Below the pieces are notes generated by a model. That model did not search any database. It saw only the letters and a program-made list of their open reading frames with translations, and was not told the DNA's origin. A DNA stretch of 64,000 nucleotides from Erpetoichthys calabaricus (lineage: Eukaryota > Chordata > Cladistia > Polypteriformes > Polypteridae). The stretch spans positions 166,862,233-166,926,232 of the forward strand of contig NC_041401.2 of NCBI RefSeq assembly GCF_900747795.2. The letters are read 5' to 3'. Below, one piece after another: positions 39,588-50,729 of the stretch (position 1 is its first letter; every line of letters starts with the position of its first letter). The translations under genes and the position numbers were made by a program.

Positions 39588-41147
39588 CAGTTGGGCAAAA
39601 AAGTATTTAGTCAGCCACCAATTGTGCAAGTTCTCCCACTTAAGATGAGAGAGGCCTGTAATTTTCATCATAGGTATACCTCAACTATGAGAGACAAAAT
39701 GAGAAAAAAAAAATCCAGAAAATCACATTGTCTGATTTTTAAAGAATTTATTTGCAAATTATGGTGGAAAATAAGTATTTGGTCACCTACAAACAAGCAA
39801 GATTTCTGGCTCTCACAGACCTGTAACTTCTTCTGTAAGAGGCTCCTCTGTCCTCCACTTGTTACCTGTATTAATGGCACCTGTTTGAACTCGTTATCAA
39901 TATAACAGACACCTGTCCACAACCTCAAACAGTCACACTCCAAACTCCACTATGGCCAAGACCAAAGAGCTGTCAAAGGACACCAGAAACAAAATTATAG
40001 ACCTGCACCAGGCTGGGAAGACTGAATCTGCAATAGGTAAGCAGCTTGGTGTGAAGAAATCAACTGTGGGAGCAATTATTAGAAAATGGAAGACATACAA
40101 GACCACTGATAATCTCCCTCGATCTGGGGCTCCACGCAAGATCTCACCCCGTGGGGTCAAAATGATCACAAGAACGGTGAGCAAAAATCCCAGAACCACA
40201 CGGGGGGACCTAATGAATGACCTGCAGGGAGCTGGGACCAAAGTAACACACTACGCCGCCAGAGACTCAAATCCTGCAGTGCCAGACGTGTCCCCCTGCT
40301 TAAGCCAGTACATGTGCAGGCCCGTCTGAAGTTTGCTAGAGAGCATTTGGATGATCCAGAAGAGGATTGGGAGAATGTCATATGGTCAGGTGAAAAAACT
40401 CTACTCATCGTGTTTGGAGGAGAAAGAATGCCGAGTTGCATCCAAAGAACACCATACCTACTGTAAAGCATGGGGGTGGAAACATCATGCTTTTGGGCTG
40501 TTTTTCTGCAAAGGGACCAGGACGACTGATCCGTGTAAAGGAAAGAATGAATGGGGCCATGTATCGTTAGATTTTGAGTGAAAACCTCCTTCCATCAGCA
40601 AGGGCATTGAAGATGAAACGTGGCTGGGTCTTTCAACACGACAGTGATCCCAAACACACCGCCTGGGTAACGAAGGAGTGGCTTCGTAAGAAGCATTTCA
40701 AGGTCCTGGAGTGGCCTAGCCAGTCTCCAGATCTCAACCCCATAGAAAATCTTTGGAGGGAGTTGAAAGTCCGTGTTGCCCAGCGACAGCCCCAAAACAT
40801 CACTGCTCTAGAGGAGATCTGCATGGAGGAATGGGCCAAAATACCAGCAACAGTGTGTGAAAACCTTGTGAAGACTTACAGAAAACGTTTGACCTCTGTC
40901 ATTGCCAACAAAGGGTATATAACAAAGTATTGAGATGAACTTTTGTTATTGACCAAATATTTTTTTTCCACCATAATTTGCAAATAAATTCTTCAAAAAT
41001 CAGACAATGTGATTTTCTGGATTTTTTTTTTCTCATTTTTTCTCTCATAGTTGAGGTATACCTATGATGAAAATTACAGGCCTCTCTCATCTTAAGTGGG
41101 AGAACGTGCACAATTGGTGGCTGACTAAATACTCTTTTGCCCCACTG
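39588..41147 (+). mobile_element. Tc1-family transposon, near complete
   Basis: A 1560-bp element flanked by TA (39586-39587, 41148-41149), with inverted repeats of about 205 bp (cagttgggcaaaaaagtatt against cagtggggcaaaagagtatt). The plus-strand transposase starts [20 protein letters not shown] (39952) and ends [20 protein letters not shown]...GYITKY (stop 40933). It is broken by a roughly 20-bp deletion near 40245 between short direct repeats (agtaacac), by a deletion after VIWSG near 40390 and by later shifts. The first catalytic Asp reads Gly (WSGE). The second half, [11 protein letters not shown] and [11 protein letters not shown], is intact with 34 residues between the catalytic positions. 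Confidence 0.92.
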
Positions 41148-42256
41148 TAACTATGTAACATATTTGTTTAATTTTTTGTTTGGTAAGTAATGAGTAATGC
41201 AGCTAAGTTAGTTGTAAAAGTAAGGTTTCTCACACCGCTCACGAGACACAGGCTTCATGCTTGTTTTTGCATTCATGGCGGCCGTTGATGACGTGTTATT
41301 TTTTTTTTTTTTTTAAGCACGCCTTAACCGAGTTACTTGCCTTATTCCGGTTTTGTGTGTGAATGTACAGCCAAAGTAAAAAGTATGTGAACTCTTTGGA
41401 TTACTGCATGAATTGGTCATGAAAAGTGATCTGATCTTCATCAAAGTCACAGGTACTGATACACACAATGAGCTTAAGCCAGTGACACACAAAAAATTCT
41501 ACTCTTTCATGTCTTTATTTTACAAACGCATTCAACGTTCACAGTGGTAGTGGAAAAAGTAAGTGAACATTAGGATTTGATAACTGGTTGAGCCTCCTTT
41601 GGCAGACGCTTCCTGTAACTGCAGATCAGACCTGCACATCGTGTGGGGGGAATTGGAGTCCATTCTTCCCTGCAGAACTGACTGCCTTAACTCTTCCATA
41701 TTCTTTGGTTGTCTTCAGCGTATGGCTCTCTTCAAGTCATTCCACAGCATCTCAATAGGATTGAGATCTGGGCTACTCCAAAAGGTGGAGTTTGTTCTTC
41801 TGAAGCCATTGTGCTGTGGATTTGCTGCCATGTTTGGGGTGATTGTCATGTTGCATCACCCAGCATCTTCTGAGCTTAAGTTGATGGACAGACACCCTCA
41901 CATTATCCTGGAGAATTTGTTGATAAACTTGAATTCATTTTCCCCTCAATGATGGCAAGCTGTCCATGCCTTGATGCAGTAAAGCAGGCTCAAATCATGA
42001 TGTTCCTTCCACCATACTTTACTGTAGGGGTGATGTTTTGATGTTGATATGCAGTGCCATTTTTACGCCAAATGAGGTTCAGCTTGTTCCTCCCAAATAG
42101 TTCAATTTTGGTTTCATCACTCCACAAAACATTTTCCCAGTACCGTTGTGGAGTGTCCAAGTGCTCTTTTGCAAACTTCAGGTGTTCAGCAATGTTCTTT
42201 TTTGATAGCAGTGGCTTCCATCTTGGTGTTCTGTCATGGACTCCTTTCTTGTTCAA

Positions 42257-43201
42257 CAAGGGGGCTCCGCCCCCTGCTCGCTTTGCTCGCCTACCCCCGG
42301 TGTTGGGTAACCCGAAATACATTGATAAATGTATGAGATATATTGGAGTGTAACAAAGGACGTATATTCATTAATCCTAATGAATGTCCACTAATAGTGG
42401 ACTCATTACAGAATGCGTTGTCAGGTAATTGGCGGAATTGTTTATCGGCCGTCTGTCATTCCTTTCTTTGCCGTTTATCTATTCACTCTGCTGTTTGAGA
42501 GGCGCGTTGTAGGCGCCTACGTTCATTAATTGTATTCAGGCGGGCTCACTTCTGTATGTATCTCTGTCAGTTGTGGTCGTTCGTTTTGAACCCGTGCCTG
42601 CTTTGCTTCCGCAGTTTCAGACGTGCGTTGTAGGCGTCTATGTACATTGTATTTGTCCATGCGGGCTCGTTTTTGTAGCTCCATTAGTCGAGGTGTTTGG
42701 TTTTGGAGCCGAGACAGTTTTGCTTCCGCGGTTTCAGACGCGCGTTGTAGGCACCCACATCTATTGTTTTTATCCATGTGGGCTCGCATCTTTGTGGACC
42801 TGTGGGGCCTCCGTAGGTGTGTTAGAAGCGCATGGGCCATGCTGTGTAGTGTGGCCGTTTAGTTCAGAAGCGCGTTGTAGGTGCATGCGCCTTTCGTACT
42901 TTCACACGCCTTCCGTACTATCTTTGTGGACCTGTGGGGCCTCCGTAGCCTCTTCCGTTTGACTCTGGAGTGCAGCGCGGAATCCTCTTTTTTGTGTGAC
43001 TGTGTTGTTACCTATGGGCGCGTTGCCTCATTTCTTATTTACGTTAGTTGGGCTCCTTCGTTTTTAAGCTGTGACTCCTTCGTTCTCGGTGGATCAGACT
43101 TCGCTCGCTGTCTGCGCCTGCGCACTATGTCTCCTGCGTCCATGGGCATGCCATGTACCTGCGTCCATATCCGGTTTACCATTCTCAGTTAGTAATATGG
43201 A
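42257..43201 (-). mobile_element. 945-bp Helitron inside Tc1
   Basis: On the minus strand A|TCCATATTACTAACTGAGAA ... hairpin GGGGGCGGAGCCCCC, then CTTG|T (42260-42257). Host A is 43202 and host T is 42256. The related Tc1 at 23330-25470 shows the unoccupied site (caaaacattgaac), proving the boundaries. An open stretch on the minus strand (42840-42526) has three diverged repeats of ASETAEAKLSRLQN type, reminiscent of the repeats near the N-terminus of fish Helitron proteins. Confidence 0.88.
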
Positions 43202-43748
43202 TGTTTTGCGTATAGTTGACTCATGAGCAGAGATGTTAGCCAGTTCTAATGACTTCTTCAAGTCTTTTGCTGTCACTCTAGGGTGGTTCTTAACATCACT
43301 GTGACTTTGTGTTGTGCTCTTGGGGTCATCTTGGCAGGGTGCCTACTTCTAGGCAGAGCAGCCACAATACTGAATTGTCTCCATTTATAGATAACTTGCC
43401 TAACAGTAGACTGATGAATATCTCAAATCTCGGAGATGACTTTGTAACCCTTTCCAGCCTCATGTAGATTAACAATTCTCGATCGTAGCTCTTCAGACAG
43501 CTCTTTTGTGGGAGGCATGATTCCCATCTGGATATGCTTCTTGTCAAAAGCTCAAACTCAAACTTTATAGTGTTTTTGATCAATCAAAGTCATTCTGGAC
43601 CACACCTCTGAACTCGTTTCAGTTAAATGGACTCCAGGTATGCGAAATTCGGACTGCAATGAGCTTTTTAAAAAGTCATTAGCTTAGGGTTCACTTACTT
43701 TTTGCAACCTTCAGTTTTACAGTTTGAATGATTTATTCAATAAGGTCA

Positions 43749-44027
43749 TATAGTTATCTTATCCAAAGATCTTGACCATACATTGTTCTTCTCTCTCTTG
43801 TTAAATTAACCCTAGCCTGAATGAATTTATTAATTTTTTACATTTAAGATTTCTCATTTAAAGATTTACCAATGTTGTTTCTTGTCGTAGAGTGTGTATA
43901 TAAACACAGGGAACTCCAGTCTCTGTATTACATCTCGCCTGAAGAAGGGGCCTGAGTTGCCTCGAAAGCTTGCATATTGTAATCTTTTTAGTTAGCCAAT
44001 AAAAGGTGTCATTTTGCTTGGCTTTTC
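43749..44027 (+). mobile_element. 5'-truncated retroposed element in Tc1 terminal repeat
   Basis: A 279-bp insert flanked by the 12-bp duplication tcaataaggtca (43737-43748, 44028-44039). Its 3' part 'cctgaagaaggggcctgagt...ccaataaaaggtgtcatttt' recurs at 44296-44400. The tail shape resembles Penelope-like or LINE 3' ends, but the family is not certain. Confidence 0.75.
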
Positions 44028-44295
44028 TCAATAAGGTCAAAAATTCTCTGAAAATTTGTGTATCTTTAGTTATAGGAGACTGTATTTGTTCATTATTGTG
44101 ACTGACATGAAGATACGACCATGTTTTATATGGGAATCAGACATAAATATAGAGAACTCCTAGGGGTTCGCTTACTTTTACTTTGACTGTAAACACACAG
44201 AGTGAGACAAAAACCACTGATGTGACTGGGGGTCCCGGAGCAGCACATGGCAGAATTTGGGCCAATTTAGACAGATATGTAGGTACAGTAGTTAC

Positions 44296-44400
44296 ACCAA
44301 ACTTTACATCTTCCCTGAAGAAGGGGCCTGAGTTGCCTTGAAAGCCTACATATTGTAATCTTTTTAGTTGGCCAATAAAAGGTGTTGTTTTACTTGAATT
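44296..44400 (+). repeat. Second copy of the retroposed 3' tail
   Basis: Same tail as 43920-44020 with small differences ('gccttgaaagcctacatatt'). No target duplication identified. Confidence 0.6.
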
Positions 44401-45027
44401 CTCACTACATTCATAATGGCTAACAGAGTACAACACCCTAGTTCTACAGTAAATGAAGCGTTCTCGTGATCCCAGGGTGTACGGCAAGAAGCACTTGTAA
44501 GTTTTGTATTGTGTACATGAGGTAGTGCATTTGAAATACTGTAGATTGTTGATGTGTCTTACATTTTTCAAAAGCCAGGGCCATTACCAATACTAATTAA
44601 TATCCAGCATTATTTGCTTTTTGCAGCATGTCGTTTGCATGTATGATAAGGAAATGGGAAAAGAGAAACAAAAAATATGCAAAACAGCCAAGCCATGATG
44701 AAACAGAACCATCTTTTTCTATAATGCATGTCATTTTTGTTCACAGACGGTAGAAAGAGAACAACTGAGGATGCCGTGTTCAAGTAATTTGTAACTTTTA
44801 CAGTTTCTTGTTGCTAGATGTTTATTCAAATCCATTTTACGACGAGGCAGATCTGATGTTAGAGTCTGATGCCAATGCGTCGTTGTGATTTGTTGCAGTT
44901 TTAAATCAGCTTTGAATGAATCTCCCTTGAATCATCTCAATAACATTACTAAAAAGTGCTACATGTGCTGAGCTGCAGCAGTCTCTGTGAGACACCCCTC
45001 TACTGTAGACACTTTCTGAAGACCAGG
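44401..45027. other. Unassigned sequence
   Basis: Apart from the dispersed segment at 44458-44495 also seen at 39114-39150, nothing recognised. Confidence 0.35.
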
Positions 45028-45686
45028 CTTGGTGTAGACATCCTGCAAGTTAGAGAGGATGCTGTGAGGTCCATGCCTGGTGTAGATGTCCATCAAGTTA
45101 GAAATGATTTTCTGAGGCCCATACCTGGTGTAGGTGTCATTCAAATTATAGAGGATATTCTGAGGTCCATGCTTTGTGTATATGTTCTTCAAGTTAGAGA
45201 GGATGTTCTGAGGCCCATGTCTGGTGTAGACTTCCTGCAAACTAGAGAGGATGTTCTGAGGTCCATGCTTGGTGTAGATATCCTTCAAATTATAGAGGAT
45301 ATTCTGAGATCCATGCTTCGTGTATATGTTCTTCAAGTTAGAGAGTATGTTCTGAGGTCCATGCCTGGTGTAGACGTCCTGCAAGTTAGAGAGGATGTTC
45401 TGATGCCCATGCCTGGTGTAGATGTCCTTCAAATTATAGAGGATATTCTGAGGTCCATGCTTGGTGTATATGTTCTTTAAGTTAGAGAGGATGCTGTGAG
45501 GTCCATGCCTGGTGTATGTGTTCTTCAAGTTAGAGAGGATGTTCTGAGGTCCATGCTTGGTGTAGATGTCTTTCAAATTATAGAGGATATTCTGAGATCC
45601 ATGCTTGGTGTATATGTTCTTCAAGTTAGAGAGTATGTTCTAAGGTCCATGCTTTGTGTAGATGTCCTAGAAGTTAAGAGAGGATG
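45028..45686. repeat. 48-bp minisatellite with 144-bp higher-order unit
   Basis: About 13.7 head-to-tail copies of a 48-bp unit (c.tggtgtaga...gaggtccatg) with no length change between units. Every third unit (from 45124, 45268, 45412, 45556) carries the variant 'caaattatagaggatattct', giving a 144-bp higher-order period. Because 48 is a multiple of three and no unit carries a stop, both strands stay open: the minus strand reads 16-residue repeats (IYTKHGPQNILSNLKN) for about 220 codons. The sequence after the array (to about 45930) looks like a decayed mobile element. Confidence 0.93.
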
Positions 45687-46342
45687 TTCAGCTGACTACA
45701 CCAGTCTCTGCATTGCCTTGTGGTCCTGCTATGTGATGTTCCTATTCCAGGAGGTAACACATCCGGTTTATGATAATTTCTATGGTGGAGGTGTAGAAGT
45801 TCTTTAGTATCTGGGAGGGACGACCTAAAATGCCTGAGGCATCTAAGGTGATAATGACGTTGTGTTTCTTCTTCACCAAAGTGTCAATGTGCTTGGGCCA
45901 GGTGAACGCAGACAAACATGTTTTATTTTCTAGAGCTCCCTCCTGTGACGAATGCCATCCCAGGGCTACTCTAAAGGTTCAATACAAATGTTTCTCATAT
46001 TTCCCATGTATGTAAACCCAGGCAGGTTAAACAATTGAATGATGGGAAGTGCTAGAAAGTTGTGGTGTGCTGTCCAACTTTTCAACCACTAGGCCATACT
46101 GTCATTCTGCTAATTCAATTAGAGCATAAACAATGTGATAAACAAGAGGAGGCCATTCAGCCCATCAAGCTCATTTGCTTAGCCAATAGCTAAGCTGTCC
46201 CAATACCTCATCCAGACTTTTCTTAAAGGTTGTCAAGGTTTCTGCTTTAATTATATCTACTTTGTAAAAACATCTTCATTTATTTATTTTTTTTTTGTAC
46301 TCAATTCTCAAATCTTGTTGTTAAATCTTTGTTTCCCCATAG
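45687..46342 (+). other. Inferred UBXN10 intron 1, distal part
   Basis: No element assigned; ends with a pyrimidine-rich tract and acceptor AG at 46341-46342 (gtttccccatag). Confidence 0.45.
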
Positions 46343-46455
46343 CTGTGAAAACCAAGATGGCTCCTGGAGGAGTAATCTGTGAAGATATTTCCTGAAGACA
46401 TGGCCATTTGATCAAATATTCTCCCATCACCTGCTGAAGCAGGAAACTGCAGATC

Positions 46456-47220
46456 ATGCACGTTACAAGGCCGAAATCTGCCAAGGGTCGCAACAGGCTG
46501 CCATCGAGCTACTCGGCGGCCGTGCAAGCCGTGTCCTGCCAAGGTGACTCGATTGCTTCCAGGCCCTCGACCTCTTCACTGGATCGGACAGGGAGAACCT
46601 TCTGTGCGTCCCCACAGCCCAGCCTGGCCACAGCCGATGATATTCAGGAGTTCCTCCAACAGTTCCCGGTGAGGCCCTCCTCATCCTTAAACAGGTATCG
46701 AGTCCTGCCCTCCATTCAGCAGGGAGGAGGATGTGTGGCAGCTCAGGGTGTGGAGGCATCACCCAAGGTGTCGAGGAGAACACAGAGGTGCAGTCCTAGT
46801 GACCTTGAAATGTTACGATCTACAGCAGATGACCAGCATCTCAGAAGTGAAACAGTGGTGGTGGGAGAGCCTGAGATGAGTGGAAATCGGCTCAGCTGTG
46901 AAACGGGAAGGGTGAGCGAGACTTTTGGGTCACTACAAGGCATTGAACGGCGTCCTCCGGATAACTTGGAAGATGGCCAATGTGTCATACTTGCTGTGAG
47001 ATCTCCTACTGGTGAAAGATTTCAGCACACGTTTAGTGCCACAGACACACTGGGCAGAGTCCTGGACACGGCCAAGGCCCGGTTTGGTGCCGTCTACAAG
47101 AACGTCTTAATCGAAACCATGGATGTGCCGAGAAGAAGCTTCTCTGATATGTCTAAAACCCTCACCGAGTGTGGAATCCAAACAAAGTCTGTATTGTGTA
47201 TTCAAGAACATTTGGAGTAG
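46456..47220 (+). CDS. UBXN10: UBXN10, UBX domain protein 10
   Basis: Adaptor of the AAA-ATPase p97/VCP that links it to the IFT-B complex and is needed for cilium assembly. 254 residues. The N-terminus MHVTRPKSAKGRNR corresponds to the human segment MHMIRPKSAKGRTR; human carries an extra N-terminal extension that is absent here, since an in-frame TGA (46435-46437) lies just upstream of the ATG. FLQQFPVRPSSSLNRYRVLP matches the conserved middle motif. The UBX domain covers about residues 176-254: VRSPTGERFQHTFSATDTLG, IETMDVPRRSFSDMSKTL with the VPRR loop that contacts p97, and CGIQTKSVL. The whole coding sequence is one exon, as in other vertebrates. The exon starts at 46343 after acceptor AG; an ATTAAA at 47430-47435 may end the transcript. 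Confidence 0.93.
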   Translation: MHVTRPKSAKGRNRLPSSYSAAVQAVSCQGDSIASRPSTSSLDRTGRTFCASPQPSLATADDIQEFLQQFPVRPSSSLNRYRVLPSIQQGGGCVAAQGVEASPKVSRRTQRCSPSDLEMLRSTADDQHLRSETVVVGEPEMSGNRLSCETGRVSETFGSLQGIERRPPDNLEDGQCVILAVRSPTGERFQHTFSATDTLGRVLDTAKARFGAVYKNVLIETMDVPRRSFSDMSKTLTECGIQTKSVLCIQEHLE

Positions 47221-48267
47221 GCCATGGCTTTGTTTTGCAGTTGGATTTTTGACATTTCGTAAGCACCTAAATATTCAGACCTCATCAGGAGAAATGACCG
47301 TTATCAGCCATTAGAAGTCCACCCTTTCTTCACAAAGCACATTGGTTAATACTCTGGTGTACATATTTCGATAATTCTTGCTGCTTTTTTAGATTTTTAG
47401 AGATTCCATTTATTTATTTTAGTTGTCAAATTAAAATCACAGTCCTGTATTTTTTGCGGTTATTGCTTTTGTTTTTAACTCACCTGTCAATTTACAGAGT
47501 ACGCTTAATTTTAAGGTTGCTGATGGCCAAAGCTTAACACAACAACACAGGATGCCAACAACCCTTGGTGAGGAGTTGGAAGGTTGGACACTGGTGGCTT
47601 TTATCGACGGTTCGGTGCCTGCGATGCCTTGGAATGTGACCGCCGGTTCAACGTTCCCAGTCACCCTATCATCCCTGGAAGGTCCGAATAACTTTGGGTG
47701 GGCCCGTTTAATCTTTACAGCCTCTAAATTTTGGAGCCTGTAGCCTTCAAGATCAAACTGCTGCAGTTCGAAAGGGGAGTGCCAAGTTCTAGGACTAATT
47801 TGTTTTTTCTTATATAAACCTTTAAGCAGGAAACATTTCATATGAACGCCTTACTTTATTTATTAATCATCATTTATTAATGAGGATCACTTTTTAATTG
47901 CTGAGTGTCTTTGAATCAGTGTTGGTCATTTGGCCTTTGTTGTGTTCACGTTTAGTAATTTGCTCACCAGTCGTTTTTGTATATTTACAGTATATTGTAG
48001 ATTAATGAATGAATCTCGATGCAGTTTGCTGTTACCCTTCAAGCTTGGCTCTGGTTGGAAGTCTGAATGTGTTAGTCAGTTAGCACCTCAAGTATGTCAG
48101 CTGATTTGTTTTCTTTCCTTTCTAGTTTATGTTGTGTAGGTTGGAAAATGTGTATACTTCTCAAATGGACTGATTAAAAATCGGGTATTTGTAACACCTG
48201 CCGTAATGTGATTTCTTGCAAAAAAAGGTGTTATCAAGACGTGTTTTCTCTGACAATTATGGGACAT
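47221..48267 (+). other. UBXN10 3' UTR and downstream flank
   Basis: The 3' UTR probably ends near 47450. The rest, to 48267, shows no element that I can name; an open frame on the minus strand (47437-47841) has no recognisable homology. Confidence 0.4.
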
Positions 48268-49615
48268 CATTTATGAATGCAAAATGAAACGCAATCCAAC
48301 ATTTTAACTACTTTGAAATTCAATAGATATATACAAGAGGGCGGGCATTTCCTTTTTGTGCGATTTTATTGGGTCTTAATTAGCAACGTATCAACAAAAC
48401 AATCGATTGCTTTTCACTATGGCACGCAGTAAGTTTAAAATGCAATAAAAAAAGCATGTTGCGTTTTAATTCATGTCCGTAGATCGAATATCATAACTAA
48501 AAGCAATGCAAACATATTGCATTTCGCTTAGCAGCAGCTGCAGGTGTATTGCGTTTCGATTTGAATCCACGCTTTAATCGTGTCAAAATGACATCAGCAC
48601 CAAGGGGCATCAACAATTGGCAAAAGAGGCACTCGCCTTCTGAACGATTCTGTATTCTGGCAGCAGGCATAAGTTTAGTCACTCTGGACTGTGGGCAGGG
48701 CCGGATTTTCCTATAGGCTAACTAGGCTTCAGCCTAGGGCCTCAAGATCAAGAGGGACCTACATTCAAATTGTTAGCAAAATTTTATTATCTCTCATGTA
48801 ATTTACAAACTTAAAAATGGAAGGTGAAAGGGCCTCATAAGTGGAATAGCCTAGGGCCTCTTTTCATATAAATCCGGCCCTGACTGTGGGGTGGTTAACT
48901 GAAATGGCGAAAACTACGGGATCCGCCATCTCATTGAGTTGGTGGAAGCTGGCGATCTAAATGACGATTTAATTTTCTGATGTGTCAATAGAAAGGATAA
49001 CCTTCTCTCTGCTCATCACAGAGGGTATGAAGAAAAAGCAACAATGAAGTTAAGCTTGGTGATGCTAACTAATGTTTTCCTGTCTTCGGTATTTAGTTAA
49101 AATCGCTAATAACCCACACCTCAAATATTTAACACACTGCTTAATTTAACATGTATGAGTACACTTTTTCAGCGAGTCCTCAAACATACATTTTGCCACT
49201 TCAGTTAACCACTCCACAGTCCATACTGACTAAACTTACTCTCGCTGTTAGAAGACAGAAATGTTTAGAAGTGGAGCGCCCAGCTGTTCACGCCCCCTGG
49301 CCCCGCCTTTCGATGCTGATTGGTCATTTGATTACTTTTAGTTTTGGCACAATTAAAGCCTGGGCTCCGATCGAAATGCAATGCCTGTGGAGCAGCCGCT
49401 AAGTGAAATGCTTTACTTTTAGTTATGGCATGCGATATGTGGACATGAATTAAAATGCAAGTCTCTTTTATACTGTACTTTAAACTGACAAAAACATTGG
49501 GATGCTGTCATTTAGTGGCTACTTTTTTAATTATGGCATGATAAAACTGTACCAAAAAATCAAATTTTTGTATTGCTTTTCAACATAATTAACATGTTGG
49601 ATTGCATTTAACTTT
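48268..49615. mobile_element. Foldback element with long inverted arms
   Basis: The left arm (about 48268-48610) and right arm (about 49335-49615) are imperfect inverted copies, sharing 'ttttaattcatgtcc', 'catcataactaaaag'-like blocks, 'gcatttcgcttagc' and 'gcaatccaaca'. The loop is about 720 bp and contains a hAT MITE. No protein is encoded. Superfamily unknown. Confidence 0.7.
48696..48882. mobile_element. 187-bp hAT MITE
   Basis: Ends cagggccggatttt and aaatccggccctg are inverted copies, flanked by the perfect 8-bp duplication actgtggg (48688-48695, 48883-48890). Non-coding. Sits inside the foldback element. Confidence 0.92.
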
Positions 49616-50204
49616 GGTGAAAATAACCTTCCATGAAAAAGAAAGGAAAAGGGCACACTACCAGAAAAAACAGGAGGCCATTCTTGTGTTCCTGCTCACC
49701 TGACTTAAGTTCAGATTGAGATTTCAGTGTCCTCAAGAGGCTCACCCCGTGGAGACAGAAAGCAATGTAGGCTGACTTTGTTCTGCTTCACCGAAATGAA
49801 GTCACACGACAAGCAGAGACATCACACAGGAGAACAAGACTGTTACACGACAAGACGAGCAAAAAGATCTGAAACAGTGAGCAGGAGAGGAGACATCGTC
49901 AAAACCAGAAAAAGGAATGATGACCGAGTAGTTAACCACACCGTCACTAAAGCCAGAAATACGGACAAATATCAAAGAACCGCAGTATTCAAAAGTTCTT
50001 CAAAAATCCTTCCATAAGGAAATGACCATTCTGAGTGGCCTTTAACCCCAATGAGTAACTGGACAAGGATCATGACCCCAGAAGACACCCCCCCCCCCCC
50101 CCAGAGACAACCAGAGTGGGACATACCTACACTATATGACCACGGAAATGGTAAAAATGAAAACATTAAAAACAAAATGAAGACTTAGTTATAAAAGCTA
50201 ACAA
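49616..50204. other. Unassigned sequence
   Basis: Includes a C-tract of about 15 at 50088-50102. An open frame at 49727-50017 has no recognisable similarity. Confidence 0.35.
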
Positions 50205-50729
50205 TCTTAATACATAATTTGCCTGCCTCCTCACTCACTCACTCACTCACTCATGTCCGTCCGAAGCCGAATGCGCAGTCGCCTTCTGCGCAGCTGCCCG
50301 AAAAACCTTACAAGACCGACATCCAACCCCAACATCGCGGCAGGCGGCAGATTTACGGCCACAAAAATGCAAAGAGAAAGGCGACTTCGATTAAAGCTCT
50401 AGAGGCCTGAAAGGCGATTTCAACTACAGCTCGAGGCCTAATTACGCATTCTGATTCAATTACGCATTCATTCAATACACCTATATCAGGTTTGTGGTGC
50501 TTATACTTATTACTATTCCATATTGTACTGGAACATTCATCATTCAATATTATACTATAGGCCTGGAAAATTCACCAACTAACAGTACAAGCCTGTACAG
50601 TAATGAGTAAAGCGGACTACAATCATTACAAAACAACTTCTTCGTTACTTATCATTTGTTCTTCATACACTGCTGACACAAACTCGTGCCCATTTCATCT
50701 TACATTGTCGAAACGGGCTCTTTGTCTAG
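50205..50729 (+). mobile_element. Complete 525-bp non-autonomous Helitron
   Basis: Host A (50204), then TCTTAATACATAATTTGCC, (CTCA)n, body, hairpin arms GCCCATTTC/GAAACGGGC (one mismatch), 11 nt, CTAG (50726-50729) and host T (50730). All terminal hallmarks are present. It is the only Helitron in the window with this orientation. Non-coding. Confidence 0.85.

Larger units (their letters stand above)
41368..44189 (-). mobile_element. Tc1-family transposon with two nested insertions
   Basis: Outer ends cagccaaagtaaaaagtatg and its complement, with TA on both sides (41366-41367, 44190-44191). Minus-strand transposase pieces: VTAKDLKKSLELANISAHES (43260-43200) and, beyond the insertion, PRWKPLLSKKNIAEHLKFAK, WENVLWSDETKIELFG and TPTVKYGG (42232-41990). 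The span is 2822 bp, but subtracting the Helitron (945) and the retroposed piece plus duplication (291) leaves 1586 bp, the normal Tc1 length. Confidence 0.9.

Noticed and set aside
43920-43960. Hammerhead ribozyme in the retroposed tail (CTGAAGA ... GAAA)
   Set aside because: The CUGANGA and GAAA core and a weak stem II can be drawn, but stem III and the cleavage-site UH followed by stem I are not supported in either copy (43920 and 44301).
44959-45624. A 221-codon minus-strand repeat protein
   Set aside because: Not called as a gene: no splice signals or homology, the array is open on both strands, and a 48-bp unit without stops explains it. Kept as a finding instead.
47437-47841. A 134-codon minus-strand open frame downstream of UBXN10
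   Set aside because: No recognisable domain, no splice context, and it overlaps the likely UBXN10 3' flank.
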